Assembly (NCBI GenBank): GCA_044224315.1
Contig: JBGAKR010000001.1
Location: 186,001-250,000 of the forward strand
DNA: 64,000 nucleotides
Direction: 5' to 3'
Origin: JAGXTF01 sp044224315
GTDB lineage: Bacteria > Bacteroidota > Bacteroidia > NS11-12g > UBA955
Shown here: piece after piece, positions 15,673-25,552 of the stretch
Layout of the letters: the number at the start of each line of letters is the position of its first letter
How positions within the stretch are numbered: position 1 is the stretch's first letter
The notes under the pieces: generated by a model
Databases searched by the model: none
Told to the model about the DNA's origin: nothing
What the model saw: only the letters and a program-made list of their open reading frames with translations
Made by a program: the position numbers and the translations under genes

Positions 15673-17349
15673 ATGGCATCGTTGCGAAATTCACATACCG
15701 AAGAATTGCACTTGTTGGTTCGCAAATTCGGCGAAAACCATGAGCAGGCGAAACTGGCAAAACTCAAACAATTTTCGGGTATGATGCCCGAAAACGCATC
15801 GGTATTAATTCAATACCATGATGCATTGCTTTTTATTCGGGCTTATCCCGATAGTAAACCACTGCTAAAACTGGCAGAAAAAGAATTGCTAAGAATAAAT
15901 AACATCGCTGCACAGTTGGTTAAAACAGGTAAATCCAAAGACCTAAGTATTTTGGAAGGAAGCGGGCTTGCAGGCACAGAAACGGTAGCCCATTTTTCCT
16001 GGGGATTAACCCGGTATCTGACTCAAAATTATCCGCAAAATGTATCATTATATTCCATTGAAGGGGATGGCTCACGTCTGCAGGAAATTTTACAGTTTTC
16101 GGTTTCGGATTTTGAAAAAGATACCATTCCGGCTGATACTGAAGACATAGTTAAATGGCTGGAAACACAGGCCCGATATGCGAAAACAAGCAGTCTGGCT
16201 ATTCTCATAAATGCCATCCAAACCGCCGCAGATCACGATTTGCATCGCAGTTATATTTTTGAGAATACACAAATTTTTATCCGGGTTTTATTTAATTCCA
16301 AAATGAATTTCCGAAGCCGGATTGCTCTGCCAATTGAAAGTCATTACTGGCAAACCATGCCCTTACAAAAGCAAATTGATTTAACTGATTTAAATCAAAA
16401 TAAAAATGCCCAAGGGATAAATATGGATGCCCAGGCATTGCTCAACACGGCACGTTTATCCTTGCTATCATTAAACAAAGAAACCGACCCGATTACCTAT
16501 GCACACGAGCCCGAATCGCATTTATTTGATATGGGTAACGGATTGCAAATAGCACTTTTTCATCTTAATCCTGAATTCAGATTGCCCCTTGAAATCTATG
16601 CAGGATATATGGCCTTCCGAAACGGAATTCCATACTCCTATGGAGGGGCCTGGTGCTTTGAAAACACTGCACTTATTGGGATAAACATATATGAAACATT
16701 CAGGGGTGGAGAATCGGCAATGATGCTGCATGAATTAATGCGGTTGTATCACATTCGGTACAATATTCAACGCTTTAGGGTTGAACCCTATCAATTGGGC
16801 CATGAAAATGAAGATGGACTTCAATCCGGAGTTTTTTGGTTTTACTACAAGCTCGGTTTTAGACCCGAAAACCCGCAATTAAATAAATTGGCCGCAGCAG
16901 AATGGAAAAAAATAACTGCAAATAAAAATTATAAAACACCCATAAAAACCCTTGGTAAACTGGTTACAGATTACATGCGTTTTGAAATAAACCAGCCCGG
17001 CAATTTCTTTGACCCTAATAGTGTAGGCCCTTGGTTACAACATAAGATTAATTTGCAATTTGCCGGCAACCATGCACAGGCTAAAGCACAGGCAACCCAA
17101 AAAATCAGCGCTATTTTAAACATAAATACCCGGGAATATGGGAAATGGACAATATGGGAAAAACAGAGATTTGAAGATTTTTCTTTGCTTCTATATTTAT
17201 TGAAAGGTTGGGAAAAATGGACCGACAAAGAGTTATCTGATTTGCGCAATTTGATGCTGGCCAAAGGAACTCAAAACGAAATGGATTTTATTCGCCTATG
17301 GCAAAATCATGGAGCATTACAAAAATTAATACATGCCCAAATTAAATAA
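15673..17349 (+). CDS. Uncharacterised conserved protein with a GNAT-like C-terminal motif
   Basis: This 558-residue soluble protein has no signal peptide or membrane helix. Its middle contains YSYGGAWCFENTALIGINIYE, then FRGGESAMMLHELMRLYHIRY, RFRVEPYQLGHENEDG and SGVFWFYYKLGFRPENPQL. The last stretches resemble the end of GNAT acetyltransferases, but this is an inference. Proteins with this C-terminal pattern occur in several phyla and remain uncharacterised, as far as I recall. Its stop overlaps the start of the PQQ dehydrogenase gene by 17 bases, and it may share a transcript with the next three genes. Confidence 0.65.
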   Translation: MASLRNSHTEELHLLVRKFGENHEQAKLAKLKQFSGMMPENASVLIQYHDALLFIRAYPDSKPLLKLAEKELLRINNIAAQLVKTGKSKDLSILEGSGLAGTETVAHFSWGLTRYLTQNYPQNVSLYSIEGDGSRLQEILQFSVSDFEKDTIPADTEDIVKWLETQARYAKTSSLAILINAIQTAADHDLHRSYIFENTQIFIRVLFNSKMNFRSRIALPIESHYWQTMPLQKQIDLTDLNQNKNAQGINMDAQALLNTARLSLLSLNKETDPITYAHEPESHLFDMGNGLQIALFHLNPEFRLPLEIYAGYMAFRNGIPYSYGGAWCFENTALIGINIYETFRGGESAMMLHELMRLYHIRYNIQRFRVEPYQLGHENEDGLQSGVFWFYYKLGFRPENPQLNKLAAAEWKKITANKNYKTPIKTLGKLVTDYMRFEINQPGNFFDPNSVGPWLQHKINLQFAGNHAQAKAQATQKISAILNINTREYGKWTIWEKQRFEDFSLLLYLLKGWEKWTDKELSDLRNLMLAKGTQNEMDFIRLWQNHGALQKLIHAQIK

Positions 17350-18874
17350 AATATTATTATTTATTGTTATTAGTATTGCCCAAATACAGGCGCAAACCTT
17401 TACCCGAAGTGAGTTGCCAACCAAGCTAAATATCCCTTGGGAAATTTGTTATGGACCGGACAATTATTTATGGATTACCGAAGCCAATGGAATTTTATCC
17501 AGGGTAAATCCAATAAATGGGAATAAACAAATTGTTTTTACCGCGCCCGATTATTTTCAAGGTTCTTCGTTGGAATCTTCACGCCTGTGTTTTAAACCAA
17601 AAATCGGAGCTGGCACCCATGGGCTGGCTTTGCACCCCGAATTTAATAAAACGGCAACGGCATTTTTATACATGGTTTATAGCTATAATCACGGAACTAC
17701 TGATACCCCAAAAACCCAGTTCAAAATAGTACGGCTGCATTGGAATTCTGCCTTAAATAAAATCGATGATACGATAGATCTGGTAAAAGCTTTACCCACT
17801 GGTTTCGATCATTTTGGAGGTCGATTAATTTGCGTAAAACAAAAAGATAAATTCTATTTATATTACAGTGCTGGCGACAATGGTATATCGGAAGACAGTG
17901 AGCCTTTATGCTATATCCCCCAGACCCAAAACCCTAATAATTTTGCCCAGGATCCCAATTATAAAAATGGTAAAATTCATCGCTTTTACATCGATGGGAG
18001 TATACCTGAAGACAATCCGTTGCCAGCAAATTCGTTCTATACAAGGGGGCATCGCAATCCCCAGGGTTTGATATTTAATACGCGCACTGCCGTTATTTAT
18101 GACGTAGAACATGGCGACCGCACCGATGATGAAATAAACCTGCTTGAACCCGGAAAAAATTATGGATGGAAAAATGTGAGGGGATTTCATTCCGATGATA
18201 ATTATCCGGGTGAAGCCAATTATGTGACGAATTATACACCTTATCCGGGTATTAAAAATGACAGCCTGTGCGAGCCCATTTTTGCCTGGTGTGCAACCGC
18301 ACCGCCTTCTACCTCTAACTACCTCGACTGGTGCACGGTAGCGCCTTCTGACGGCTATTATTATGACAAACCTGCCATTCCCCAGCTTGCCAATAGTTTA
18401 TTAATTGTAACGCTAAAAAACGGGCAAACAACCAACCAGGAAATGCAATGCCTGCAATTATCGGAGGATGGTAGAAAAATTATTCCAACTCAATTTAATC
18501 ATCCCAATCCCCTGGCTTTTTTTGAGCAAGACCAATCCATAAACGGACGATTGCGAGATTTAACATTCAACACGAATGGCGATATACTATATTTAATTAA
18601 CAATGGGGGTGCAAACCGCGACAAAATAACCATTTATACTTATACCAAAAATCAACTGGGGATTTATCCCAATCCAGCCAGGAATCTAATTAATATTGAC
18701 TGTAATGAAATTACCCGTGAATTGAATATTTGCACACCCGAAGGAAATAAAATACTAAACTTGCAAGGCGATATCAGAATCGTAAATACAGCCTCACTTC
18801 CACCCGGTATGTATATTTTACGTGTAACCACATCACTTCAAAATATATATACAAGTAAATTTATAAAAGAATAA
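17333..18874 (+). CDS. PQQ-dependent sugar dehydrogenase-like protein with T9SS sorting domain
   Basis: This 513-residue secreted protein has a signal peptide ending IQAQ. A six-bladed propeller of the soluble PQQ glucose dehydrogenase/GdhB type follows: KLNIPWEICYGPDNYLWITE, GTHGLALHPEF, TRGHRNPQGLIF, DEINLLEPGKNYGWKNV. The final 75 residues (LGIYPNPARNLINI ... LPPGMYILRV) are a T9SS type A C-terminal sorting domain, so the protein is probably released or anchored at the cell surface. It overlaps its upstream neighbour and is one base from the next gene. Confidence 0.88.
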   Translation: MPKLNKILLFIVISIAQIQAQTFTRSELPTKLNIPWEICYGPDNYLWITEANGILSRVNPINGNKQIVFTAPDYFQGSSLESSRLCFKPKIGAGTHGLALHPEFNKTATAFLYMVYSYNHGTTDTPKTQFKIVRLHWNSALNKIDDTIDLVKALPTGFDHFGGRLICVKQKDKFYLYYSAGDNGISEDSEPLCYIPQTQNPNNFAQDPNYKNGKIHRFYIDGSIPEDNPLPANSFYTRGHRNPQGLIFNTRTAVIYDVEHGDRTDDEINLLEPGKNYGWKNVRGFHSDDNYPGEANYVTNYTPYPGIKNDSLCEPIFAWCATAPPSTSNYLDWCTVAPSDGYYYDKPAIPQLANSLLIVTLKNGQTTNQEMQCLQLSEDGRKIIPTQFNHPNPLAFFEQDQSINGRLRDLTFNTNGDILYLINNGGANRDKITIYTYTKNQLGIYPNPARNLINIDCNEITRELNICTPEGNKILNLQGDIRIVNTASLPPGMYILRVTTSLQNIYTSKFIKE

Positions 18875-18875
18875 A

Positions 18876-19274
18876 ATGAGTATACAATACAAAACCAATA
18901 TTCCCATTGAGGTAGAATTGATAACAGAATTATACCAGAATGCGGGCCTCAACCGACCCATAGCAGATGCACCGCGTATTGCTGCCATGTATGCCCATAG
19001 CAACCTGGTAATCAGCGCCTGGCAAAATACCAAATTATTGGTTATAGCAAGATCCCTTACCGACTTTAATTACCGTTGTTACCTTTCTGACCTGGCTGTA
19101 GCTGCTGAGTTTCAAAAACAGGGTATTGGCAATGAATTAATACAAAGAACAAAAAAAGCCATTGGCGAAAAGTGTATGCTTTTGCTGCTTTCGGCACCGG
19201 GAGCCATGGAGTATTACCCTAAGGTAGGATTTGAAAAAGTAGAAAATGGTTTTATAATTAAACGCAATGTTTAA
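18876..19274 (+). CDS. GNAT N-acetyltransferase
   Basis: This 132-residue compact GNAT protein shows LVIARSLTDFNYRCYLSDLAV, then EFQKQGIGNELIQRTK (the Q-x-x-G-x-G/A acetyl-CoA motif) and APGAMEYYPKVGFEKV at the end. It is one base after the preceding gene and overlaps the patatin gene by 8 bases, so it belongs to the 15673-20013 gene group. The substrate is unknown. Confidence 0.85.
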   Translation: MSIQYKTNIPIEVELITELYQNAGLNRPIADAPRIAAMYAHSNLVISAWQNTKLLVIARSLTDFNYRCYLSDLAVAAEFQKQGIGNELIQRTKKAIGEKCMLLLLSAPGAMEYYPKVGFEKVENGFIIKRNV

Positions 19275-20013
19275 AAATGGATTGGTATTATCGGGCGGTG
19301 GAGCACGCGGTATTGCCCATGCCGGCGTTTTACAGGCATTGGAAGAACACAATATTTTACCACAGATTATAGCGGGTACCAGTGCCGGAGCATTAATAGG
19401 CGCCTTTTATAGCGCTGGGTATAAACCAGCAGAAATTTTAAATATTGTTCAAAAAAATAAATTCTTTTCCTGGAAAACCATCGCCTGGAAAAGCAGCGGT
19501 TTTTTTAAAATGGATGCCATGCGAATGGTGCTGGAAAATGCACTACCAGCCAATTTTGAGTCCCTGAAAATTCCATTGTATGTAACCAATACAAATTTAA
19601 TTACCGGCGAATCCCGCATTATATCTGAGGGTCCGCTAATCGAACCGTTACTGGCTTCGGCCTGTGTTCCGGTTGTTTTTAAACCCGTAAGTATAAACAA
19701 TCAATTGTGGGTGGATGGTGGGGTAACCAATAATTTTCCGGTTGAACCATTGCTTGAGAAATGTAAAAACATAATAGGTTGCAGTGTAAATAAAATCAGC
19801 ACCGAATCGGATTTTACAAAATGGAGTGTAATGCGCATCATAGACCAAACCTTTCATGTAGCCGCACATTATGATATTCAAAATAAAAAAAATAGCTGCC
19901 AAATTTTTATCGAACCCGATTTATTTACGTTCGGTATGTTTGATATAGAAAAAGCGGAAAAGATTTATCAAATTGGATATGAAACCGCTATTGCGGTCTT
20001 AGAATCTAAATAA
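19267..20013 (+). CDS. Patatin-like phospholipase
   Basis: This 248-residue protein has a complete patatin active site: the oxyanion motif SGGGARGIAHAG near the N-terminus, the nucleophile Ser39 in GTSAG and the catalytic Asp150 in VDGG. It would hydrolyse acyl lipids. It has no signal peptide, so it is likely cytoplasmic or membrane-associated from the inside. It is shorter than the RssA type but complete. Its last 8 bases overlap the convergent DCC-family gene. Confidence 0.92.
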   Translation: MFKNGLVLSGGGARGIAHAGVLQALEEHNILPQIIAGTSAGALIGAFYSAGYKPAEILNIVQKNKFFSWKTIAWKSSGFFKMDAMRMVLENALPANFESLKIPLYVTNTNLITGESRIISEGPLIEPLLASACVPVVFKPVSINNQLWVDGGVTNNFPVEPLLEKCKNIIGCSVNKISTESDFTKWSVMRIIDQTFHVAAHYDIQNKKNSCQIFIEPDLFTFGMFDIEKAEKIYQIGYETAIAVLESK

Positions 20014-20392
20014 ATTTTTGTTTTAACTCAGGCGTTGGAATCCAGCAACTTTCTTTTTTTCCAAACCATTTATAGCGGTTGCGGGCCACCCAATCGTACA
20101 CTGCATTGCGTAAAAAAGGCGGAACAATGATAAATGCATAAAGCAGTGGCCATAGTCCGGAACAATATTTAGCTATGAGCAAGGCTGCCGAGGATTTCAC
20201 ATAAACTTGTTCTTCATCAATTAAAATCACGCTATCTGTATTTTCAGGAATTGCATATTTTTTTGACAGCGCAATCCCCGTATCACTCTGCAATGAAGCA
20301 AATTTAAATGCGTTTTTTTTATCGTGCTTAATAATCCATTGCACGGCACCCGAACATAAATTACAAACCCCGTCGAAAAGGATTATTTTCAT
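20006..20392 (-). CDS. DCC-family thiol-disulfide oxidoreductase-like protein (DUF393)
   Basis: This 128-residue protein opens MKIILFDGVCNLCSGAVQWI, the signature of the DCC/YuxK family (named for its DxxCxxC motif), with Cys10 and Cys13. The later segment FASLQSDTG and the C-terminal RNRYKWFGKKESCWIP are also typical. A thiol-redox role has been proposed for the family. Its ATG overlaps the TGA of the DUF4175 gene (ATGA), so it is coupled with it, and its 3' end overlaps the patatin gene on the other strand by 8 bases. Confidence 0.88.
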   Translation of the reverse strand: MKIILFDGVCNLCSGAVQWIIKHDKKNAFKFASLQSDTGIALSKKYAIPENTDSVILIDEEQVYVKSSAALLIAKYCSGLWPLLYAFIIVPPFLRNAVYDWVARNRYKWFGKKESCWIPTPELKQKFI

Positions 20393-23300
20393 TTCACCGT
20401 GCGCAAATACGCCTTGGATTTTTCGCGGTAATAGGGATTTAATTCGGCAGGCGCCTGACGCAGTTGTTCACGTTCGCGTTGTTTTTGCTTCACATAGGCC
20501 TGCAACTCGGGAGGTAAGGTAGTTGAGTATTTCGGAGGTTCGTTGGCCTGTCTTTGCTCATCCGTGCGTTGGTTTCTATCCGCCTTCTCATGCTCCAGCA
20601 TCCGTGTTTCAATTTGCTTCTGCCTTTGGATCATTTCAGGCGTAATTTTTTTATTCACCAAATCACGTTCCTGTTGTTCCATCATCTCCTGGGTTTTTTG
20701 CAATTCCTTGCTCAGGGCCAGGCCATCTTTACCCCCCTCCTGCTCAAGTTTTTTGCGCATATTTTCAAGTTCTCTGCGCAGCGCTTCCTGCATCAGAGCC
20801 ATACGAGCATATTCCTTGTTTATTTCTTTCTGTCCGTCTTTACTGCCGGGCTTCCCTTGTCCTTGTTTTTGACCTTGCTGTTGCTGCTGCGATTTTTTCT
20901 GCAATTCCTGCAACATTTTACCCAGTTGCTCCTGTCCTTTTGATAATTTATCTCCGTTTTTGGGCTTAGATTGGCCGCTGCTTTTGCCAGTACCACCCGG
21001 ATTTTTACAAGATTGGTTTCCTTTTTTCTTTTTAGACATTTGCTGTTGCATGTTTTCCATGCTTTCCATTAGCATCACCGCTAAATTATTCAATCCTGTC
21101 ATTACATATTGTTCGCGCATGGCAGCTTCGTTTACACGGCGCGTATTCAAGCTTTCCAAGGCATACTGCATATTGGAGTTTATGCGGTTTATTTCTTTGG
21201 TAATAAATGTGCTTACGGCAGGTTGTCTTTTTGCCAATGCCCGCAAACTATCCTCTATCATCGCACAGTCTTCTTTAATACTCATTTGCCGACGGTTCAG
21301 CTCTATATATTTGGGGTTATACTCTCGTATTTTTCCCAATTCAGAAAACACATCTTCCTGCCTGAAAGATGCATCTACCAGATTCTCCAATAATTGTCGT
21401 ATTTTCTGGTAATCTTCACTAAGTCTTTTATTTTGTTCCTCCTCCAGCTTTTCTTTCATTTTATCGGCGGCTTTTTTCAATTCTTCTGCCGCACCTTTTT
21501 GGTTCTCGGATGCTTTTTTGTTTTTGCCTTTGTCTAAGTTCTCTTCTGCATTATTCATTTGTTCAGAGGCATTTTGCTGCTCGGGTTTGGCCATATCCAA
21601 ATCCATGGGTTTTTCCAACTCCTGGTTCATTTTCTCCGCCTCTTTTAAATCCTGCTGAATTTGATCCAATTCTTTTTTTAATTCCTGCTGTTCCTTTTTT
21701 ATTTCCTCAGATTGCTGTGGTTTTGCATTGGCTGTTTTCTCGGCTAATTTTTGTTCTTTTTCAGCCAGTTTTTCCATCCTGTCTATATTATCCTGCAACT
21801 TTTCATCCAACTGCAACTGCTTAAACTGCTCTTTTAACTGGTCCAGGGTTTTACTCCATTCTGCATTCTTTTTTTCTAATTGCTCCAGCTTTTCATTTAA
21901 TTCATCCTTACTGGCCTGTTTCTCCAGTAATTTTTGAATATCCTCCATCAATTTTTTTATTTCAGGATCCTGCATTTGCTTAAACAACTCTTCCATTTGT
22001 TGTTTTTTCTCAAGCAATGCTTCATTTTCTTTGGGCTGAAATTCTTCTTTTTGTTGTTTTAATTTTTCCTGTTCTTTTTGAATATCGTCTAGTTTTTCCT
22101 GAAATTTTTTCTGTTGATTGAGCAAATCTTCCACACGATTCTTATCCTCCCAGTTCATGCCTTTTTCGCGGTTCAGGCGATCCTGTAATTCCTGGCTTTG
22201 TTTCTGCAATTCTTTGCTTTCTTTAAAAGCTTGGCTCATCATGCTTTTTACATTACCCGATGTAATTTCGGCACTTTTACGTACTTCTTCAAGTCCTTGT
22301 CTTCGCAGCGTTTGTGGCTGGGTACGCGCACTTTTACTGCCATGGATTCCATCATTATCCCAGGCTTCAAAATAGTATTCTACTTCATCCGAAGGCGCCA
22401 TTCCCAATGCATCCATGTTTAAAACATAATAAAAAGATGCATCATTTTTTGTACCCTCAATGGGCAGATTTATACTGCGTATTTTTAATCCCAATTTGGC
22501 ATTATCTTCACTTTTTACATAGCGGTAATTAAAGCTAACACGACCTACACCATAGTCATCACCTGCATTTCCAATAAAAAAGAATTGCTTGATATTAGAA
22601 CTATCATCGGTTTTTTCAGCAAAAATGGTCGGTGCCCTATCGGGTATTACGTTGATGCTGTAATTCAAGGTGTCTTTGGCTTTGTAGACACCCGATTTCA
22701 GCAACACTTTATACACTGCATTTTGCATAAATCGGCGTTTAAACCCGAATTTCCCCTGGCTATTATTGGCTGCAAAAATTTCTTCTTTGCCCCCATTTTC
22801 TAAGATCAATTTATCGGCATCCCGGGTTTGAAATTTCCACTCAATTTCCGAACCTTCAGGTATTGAAAAATCTGAGGCATTTGGCAAAACTTCGGATGGG
22901 CGACCAATGTAGGCCGGATAGGTAATAATGGCCTCAGCCCCGGTAATGGCAGGCTTGGGCGATACCAGAATCTGGTATTCACCTGATTCGAAACCGGCTG
23001 CAGTAAAACTTATTTTTTCATTATTGGTAAGATTGCGCATTAAAAAAGTGTAATTCCCCTTTTCGTTGCGCACCATTTTTATTTCCTGTGCATGGTAATT
23101 TAAAAATACCTCATCGGGCAATGAACGGCCCTGGATAGACAACTGTAACTCTATATCACTGCCTCTTTCTGCGTTCAGGTTTTTATTTAATAATACAAAA
23201 TCGAAAGGGGCTTTTTGCTTGTAAAACTTGTTGTAATTAATAATTCGCTGAGCCCCATCGGTAATTATACTGCTTTGAAAAACAAGAATTACTCCTAGCA

Positions 23301-23790
23301 TGGCTGCGGGTACTGCCAAAAAACGAAGGTACTTTTTATTGGCACCCAAATTAATGGCTCCGGTAAACGGAACAGGTCTCAGTTCTTTGGTTTTTTGCTC
23401 GATTCCCGCAGTTAACAAATCAGAATCAGGGTGGCCTACTGCCATTTCTTCGAGCTGCAACAAATTCAGTAGTTTGTCCTTCACTTCAGAAAAATGGCTG
23501 CCTATGATGGTGGCGGCATCGGAATAGGAGATAATTTTGCCCAATTTATACAAACCCAATAAGGGTTTAATAATCCACACCAGGGTTACTCCTGCAAGGC
23601 TGGCCCAGAAACTATAAAACAAAAAGGCCCTTACCGCGGTGCTGAAATGACCGTAGTATTCGCTCAGATTTAAAAATAAAAATACTCCTAAAAGCAGGGT
23701 GGTGCTTACCAATGCGCCTTTTACCAGCTGATTCAGGTAGTACTTGCGGATAAATGCATCCAGCTTTTCTCTAATCTCTCCTTTGCGCAT
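20389..23790 (-). CDS. DUF4175-like membrane protein with a very long coiled coil
   Basis: This 1133-residue protein starts with an N-terminal membrane region of three hydrophobic segments (about residues 25-45, 55-80 and 150-170). A beta-rich domain of about 330 residues (for example PAITGAEAIITYPAYIGRP) follows, then a coiled coil of some 300 residues that is rich in Gln, Lys and Glu, a helical region, and a Gln/Lys/Gly-rich low-complexity stretch. The build matches DUF4175, an uncharacterised Bacteroidota family. The beta-rich part is probably periplasmic. It ends in an ATGA overlap with the DCC gene. Confidence 0.85.
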   Translation of the reverse strand: MRKGEIREKLDAFIRKYYLNQLVKGALVSTTLLLGVFLFLNLSEYYGHFSTAVRAFLFYSFWASLAGVTLVWIIKPLLGLYKLGKIISYSDAATIIGSHFSEVKDKLLNLLQLEEMAVGHPDSDLLTAGIEQKTKELRPVPFTGAINLGANKKYLRFLAVPAAMLGVILVFQSSIITDGAQRIINYNKFYKQKAPFDFVLLNKNLNAERGSDIELQLSIQGRSLPDEVFLNYHAQEIKMVRNEKGNYTFLMRNLTNNEKISFTAAGFESGEYQILVSPKPAITGAEAIITYPAYIGRPSEVLPNASDFSIPEGSEIEWKFQTRDADKLILENGGKEEIFAANNSQGKFGFKRRFMQNAVYKVLLKSGVYKAKDTLNYSINVIPDRAPTIFAEKTDDSSNIKQFFFIGNAGDDYGVGRVSFNYRYVKSEDNAKLGLKIRSINLPIEGTKNDASFYYVLNMDALGMAPSDEVEYYFEAWDNDGIHGSKSARTQPQTLRRQGLEEVRKSAEITSGNVKSMMSQAFKESKELQKQSQELQDRLNREKGMNWEDKNRVEDLLNQQKKFQEKLDDIQKEQEKLKQQKEEFQPKENEALLEKKQQMEELFKQMQDPEIKKLMEDIQKLLEKQASKDELNEKLEQLEKKNAEWSKTLDQLKEQFKQLQLDEKLQDNIDRMEKLAEKEQKLAEKTANAKPQQSEEIKKEQQELKKELDQIQQDLKEAEKMNQELEKPMDLDMAKPEQQNASEQMNNAEENLDKGKNKKASENQKGAAEELKKAADKMKEKLEEEQNKRLSEDYQKIRQLLENLVDASFRQEDVFSELGKIREYNPKYIELNRRQMSIKEDCAMIEDSLRALAKRQPAVSTFITKEINRINSNMQYALESLNTRRVNEAAMREQYVMTGLNNLAVMLMESMENMQQQMSKKKKGNQSCKNPGGTGKSSGQSKPKNGDKLSKGQEQLGKMLQELQKKSQQQQQGQKQGQGKPGSKDGQKEINKEYARMALMQEALRRELENMRKKLEQEGGKDGLALSKELQKTQEMMEQQERDLVNKKITPEMIQRQKQIETRMLEHEKADRNQRTDEQRQANEPPKYSTTLPPELQAYVKQKQREREQLRQAPAELNPYYREKSKAYLRTVK

Positions 23791-23887
23791 GAATTACAAA
23801 TTAAACAAAATTGTAGCTAATAATACAGCCCATATCCTAAAAGTAAACGGTATAATCGACGAAATGTTTCAAATTGAATTTAAATCC

Positions 23888-25462
23888 TTATTTCGTACCC
23901 TTAATAATGATTTTATGTGTATACACCCTGCCATTGTTTTGCAAATTGAAAATATACATACCCGCCGGCAATTCAGGGTTTATAACCCATTCGTCGCCCA
24001 GGTGCATTGGATTCCTTTGCTCAAACAAAACCCTCCCTTCCATACTGCATATCTGTAATTGAGAATTGACGTTTATACCCTGTGGGATTTGAATATGGAT
24101 AGCTCCAACTGCTGGATTGGGATATACTCTCGGTTTATTTTCAGAAGCCTGTAAATGGCTGAATGTGGGCCAGTTATACCCCACCCTTATCATGGAAAAA
24201 TAAAAAACCGTATTGTATTCCGCATAGCTGCCACCTGCATAAATCCGTCCATACCTGTCTCGGTGAATGGCTGTATAGGCATCATCGCGGTTGCTGATAT
24301 GACTCACCCAATTGCCATTGTTGCCAAAATCGGAATAAAAATCACCTCGATAGCTGAGTTTTGTTAGTGCGGTGGCGAAGAGACCATTGCTGGCTTGTGA
24401 ATTGCCTAAAACATACATTTCACCCGAGTCGCCCAAACATACATCTAAAGCATAGTCTGTTCCTAATCCGACTCGAATATCCTTCCGACCATTGGGCGAG
24501 AAATTAAAATCTGGCAGCCCGTCGGGTAGCAGACGATAAACCACCATATCTGCCTTCTTTCCAAAATAGGTATAGCCACAGGCAATTATTTTACCACTAT
24601 CTGCAGATTTGAGATTATACAATGCGCCTGTTGTACCTGCAAACTCGGCAAATCCATTAAAATTAAAATTCGAATCGGGCATCCCATTTAAATTAAACCT
24701 GGCCAAAATGGGATGTTCTCCTCCAATATAATCGTTCCCGGCTGCATAAAAATGGGCAGAATCGCAGAATAATGCTTTATTCAGATAAAGAGATTTAGGA
24801 TAATCAACCGCAACCCAACCTTGGTTTCCATAATTTCTATCTACCTTGCCATTGGGTTTTAATCGCAAAAATCCACTGGAATCATACCCAACCGTACCCT
24901 TAATTTGACAAAGTGCAATGCAAGTGCCATCTGGAAACGGCACCACTGAAACCGCAAAATCGCGCCCTCCCAGATTCTCTATACAAAAACCATTATTACC
25001 CCATGCAGAGTCGGGATCGCCATTACTTTTTAATTTTATAATCATGGCATCCACAGTTCCGCCGAAAGTTACTGCCCAGCCGCCCAGCAAATAACCCCCA
25101 TCAGCAGTGGCCACAATATTGGTAACTTCGGCATCATTCACCGTATCGTCGGGCCGCATATAAATACGTGTGCCATTGATTCCAAAACTGGAATCGGGTT
25201 GCCCGTTGAATTTCAGGGCCAATGCCGATACCCGTTTGTAATGTGCCAGATTTGTACTCGAGCCAAAAATCATAGAATTTCCGTTACTATCCGTCACAAC
25301 GGCATTGCCCATTGAAATTCGGCCTTTAAACAAATTGATTTTTACCAACCCGCCATTACCGTAATCCGCATCCAGTTTTAGGGGTTGACACTGGGATGCA
25401 TGAGCCAAAAACAGCAGTAATCCACTGCATACCAATAAATAAATTTTACTGCTGCGTCTCAA
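23888..25462 (-). CDS. Secreted delta-60 repeat protein with T9SS sorting domain, paralogue A
   Basis: This 524-residue protein has a signal peptide, then about six repeats of the delta-60 type with the pattern D..FG..G (for example DSSFGINGTRIY, DSAWGNNGFCIEN, DRNYGNQGWVAVDYP). They form a beta-propeller-like fold. The C-terminus PRVYPNPAVGAIHIQIPQG is a T9SS type A sorting domain. No ATG is available near the start. TTG at 25460-25462 is used and an in-frame stop lies 7 bases upstream, so the start cannot be further away. The paralogue at 25553 is adjacent. Confidence 0.82.
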   Translation of the reverse strand: MRRSSKIYLLVCSGLLLFLAHASQCQPLKLDADYGNGGLVKINLFKGRISMGNAVVTDSNGNSMIFGSSTNLAHYKRVSALALKFNGQPDSSFGINGTRIYMRPDDTVNDAEVTNIVATADGGYLLGGWAVTFGGTVDAMIIKLKSNGDPDSAWGNNGFCIENLGGRDFAVSVVPFPDGTCIALCQIKGTVGYDSSGFLRLKPNGKVDRNYGNQGWVAVDYPKSLYLNKALFCDSAHFYAAGNDYIGGEHPILARFNLNGMPDSNFNFNGFAEFAGTTGALYNLKSADSGKIIACGYTYFGKKADMVVYRLLPDGLPDFNFSPNGRKDIRVGLGTDYALDVCLGDSGEMYVLGNSQASNGLFATALTKLSYRGDFYSDFGNNGNWVSHISNRDDAYTAIHRDRYGRIYAGGSYAEYNTVFYFSMIRVGYNWPTFSHLQASENKPRVYPNPAVGAIHIQIPQGINVNSQLQICSMEGRVLFEQRNPMHLGDEWVINPELPAGMYIFNLQNNGRVYTHKIIIKGTK

Positions 25463-25469
25463 AGGATAT

Positions 25470-25477
25470 CAAATTTA
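25470..25477 (-). promoter_or_regulatory. -7 promoter box of paralogue A
   Basis: Minus-strand TAAATTTG lies only 7 bases before the TTG start, so the transcript would be almost leaderless. Confidence 0.45.
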
Positions 25478-25552
25478 GGATTTAATATCCAATTCTACAT
25501 TTTAAGTAAACGTTGATTTTTGAAAATTACACAATTATGATTTTACGAACGA

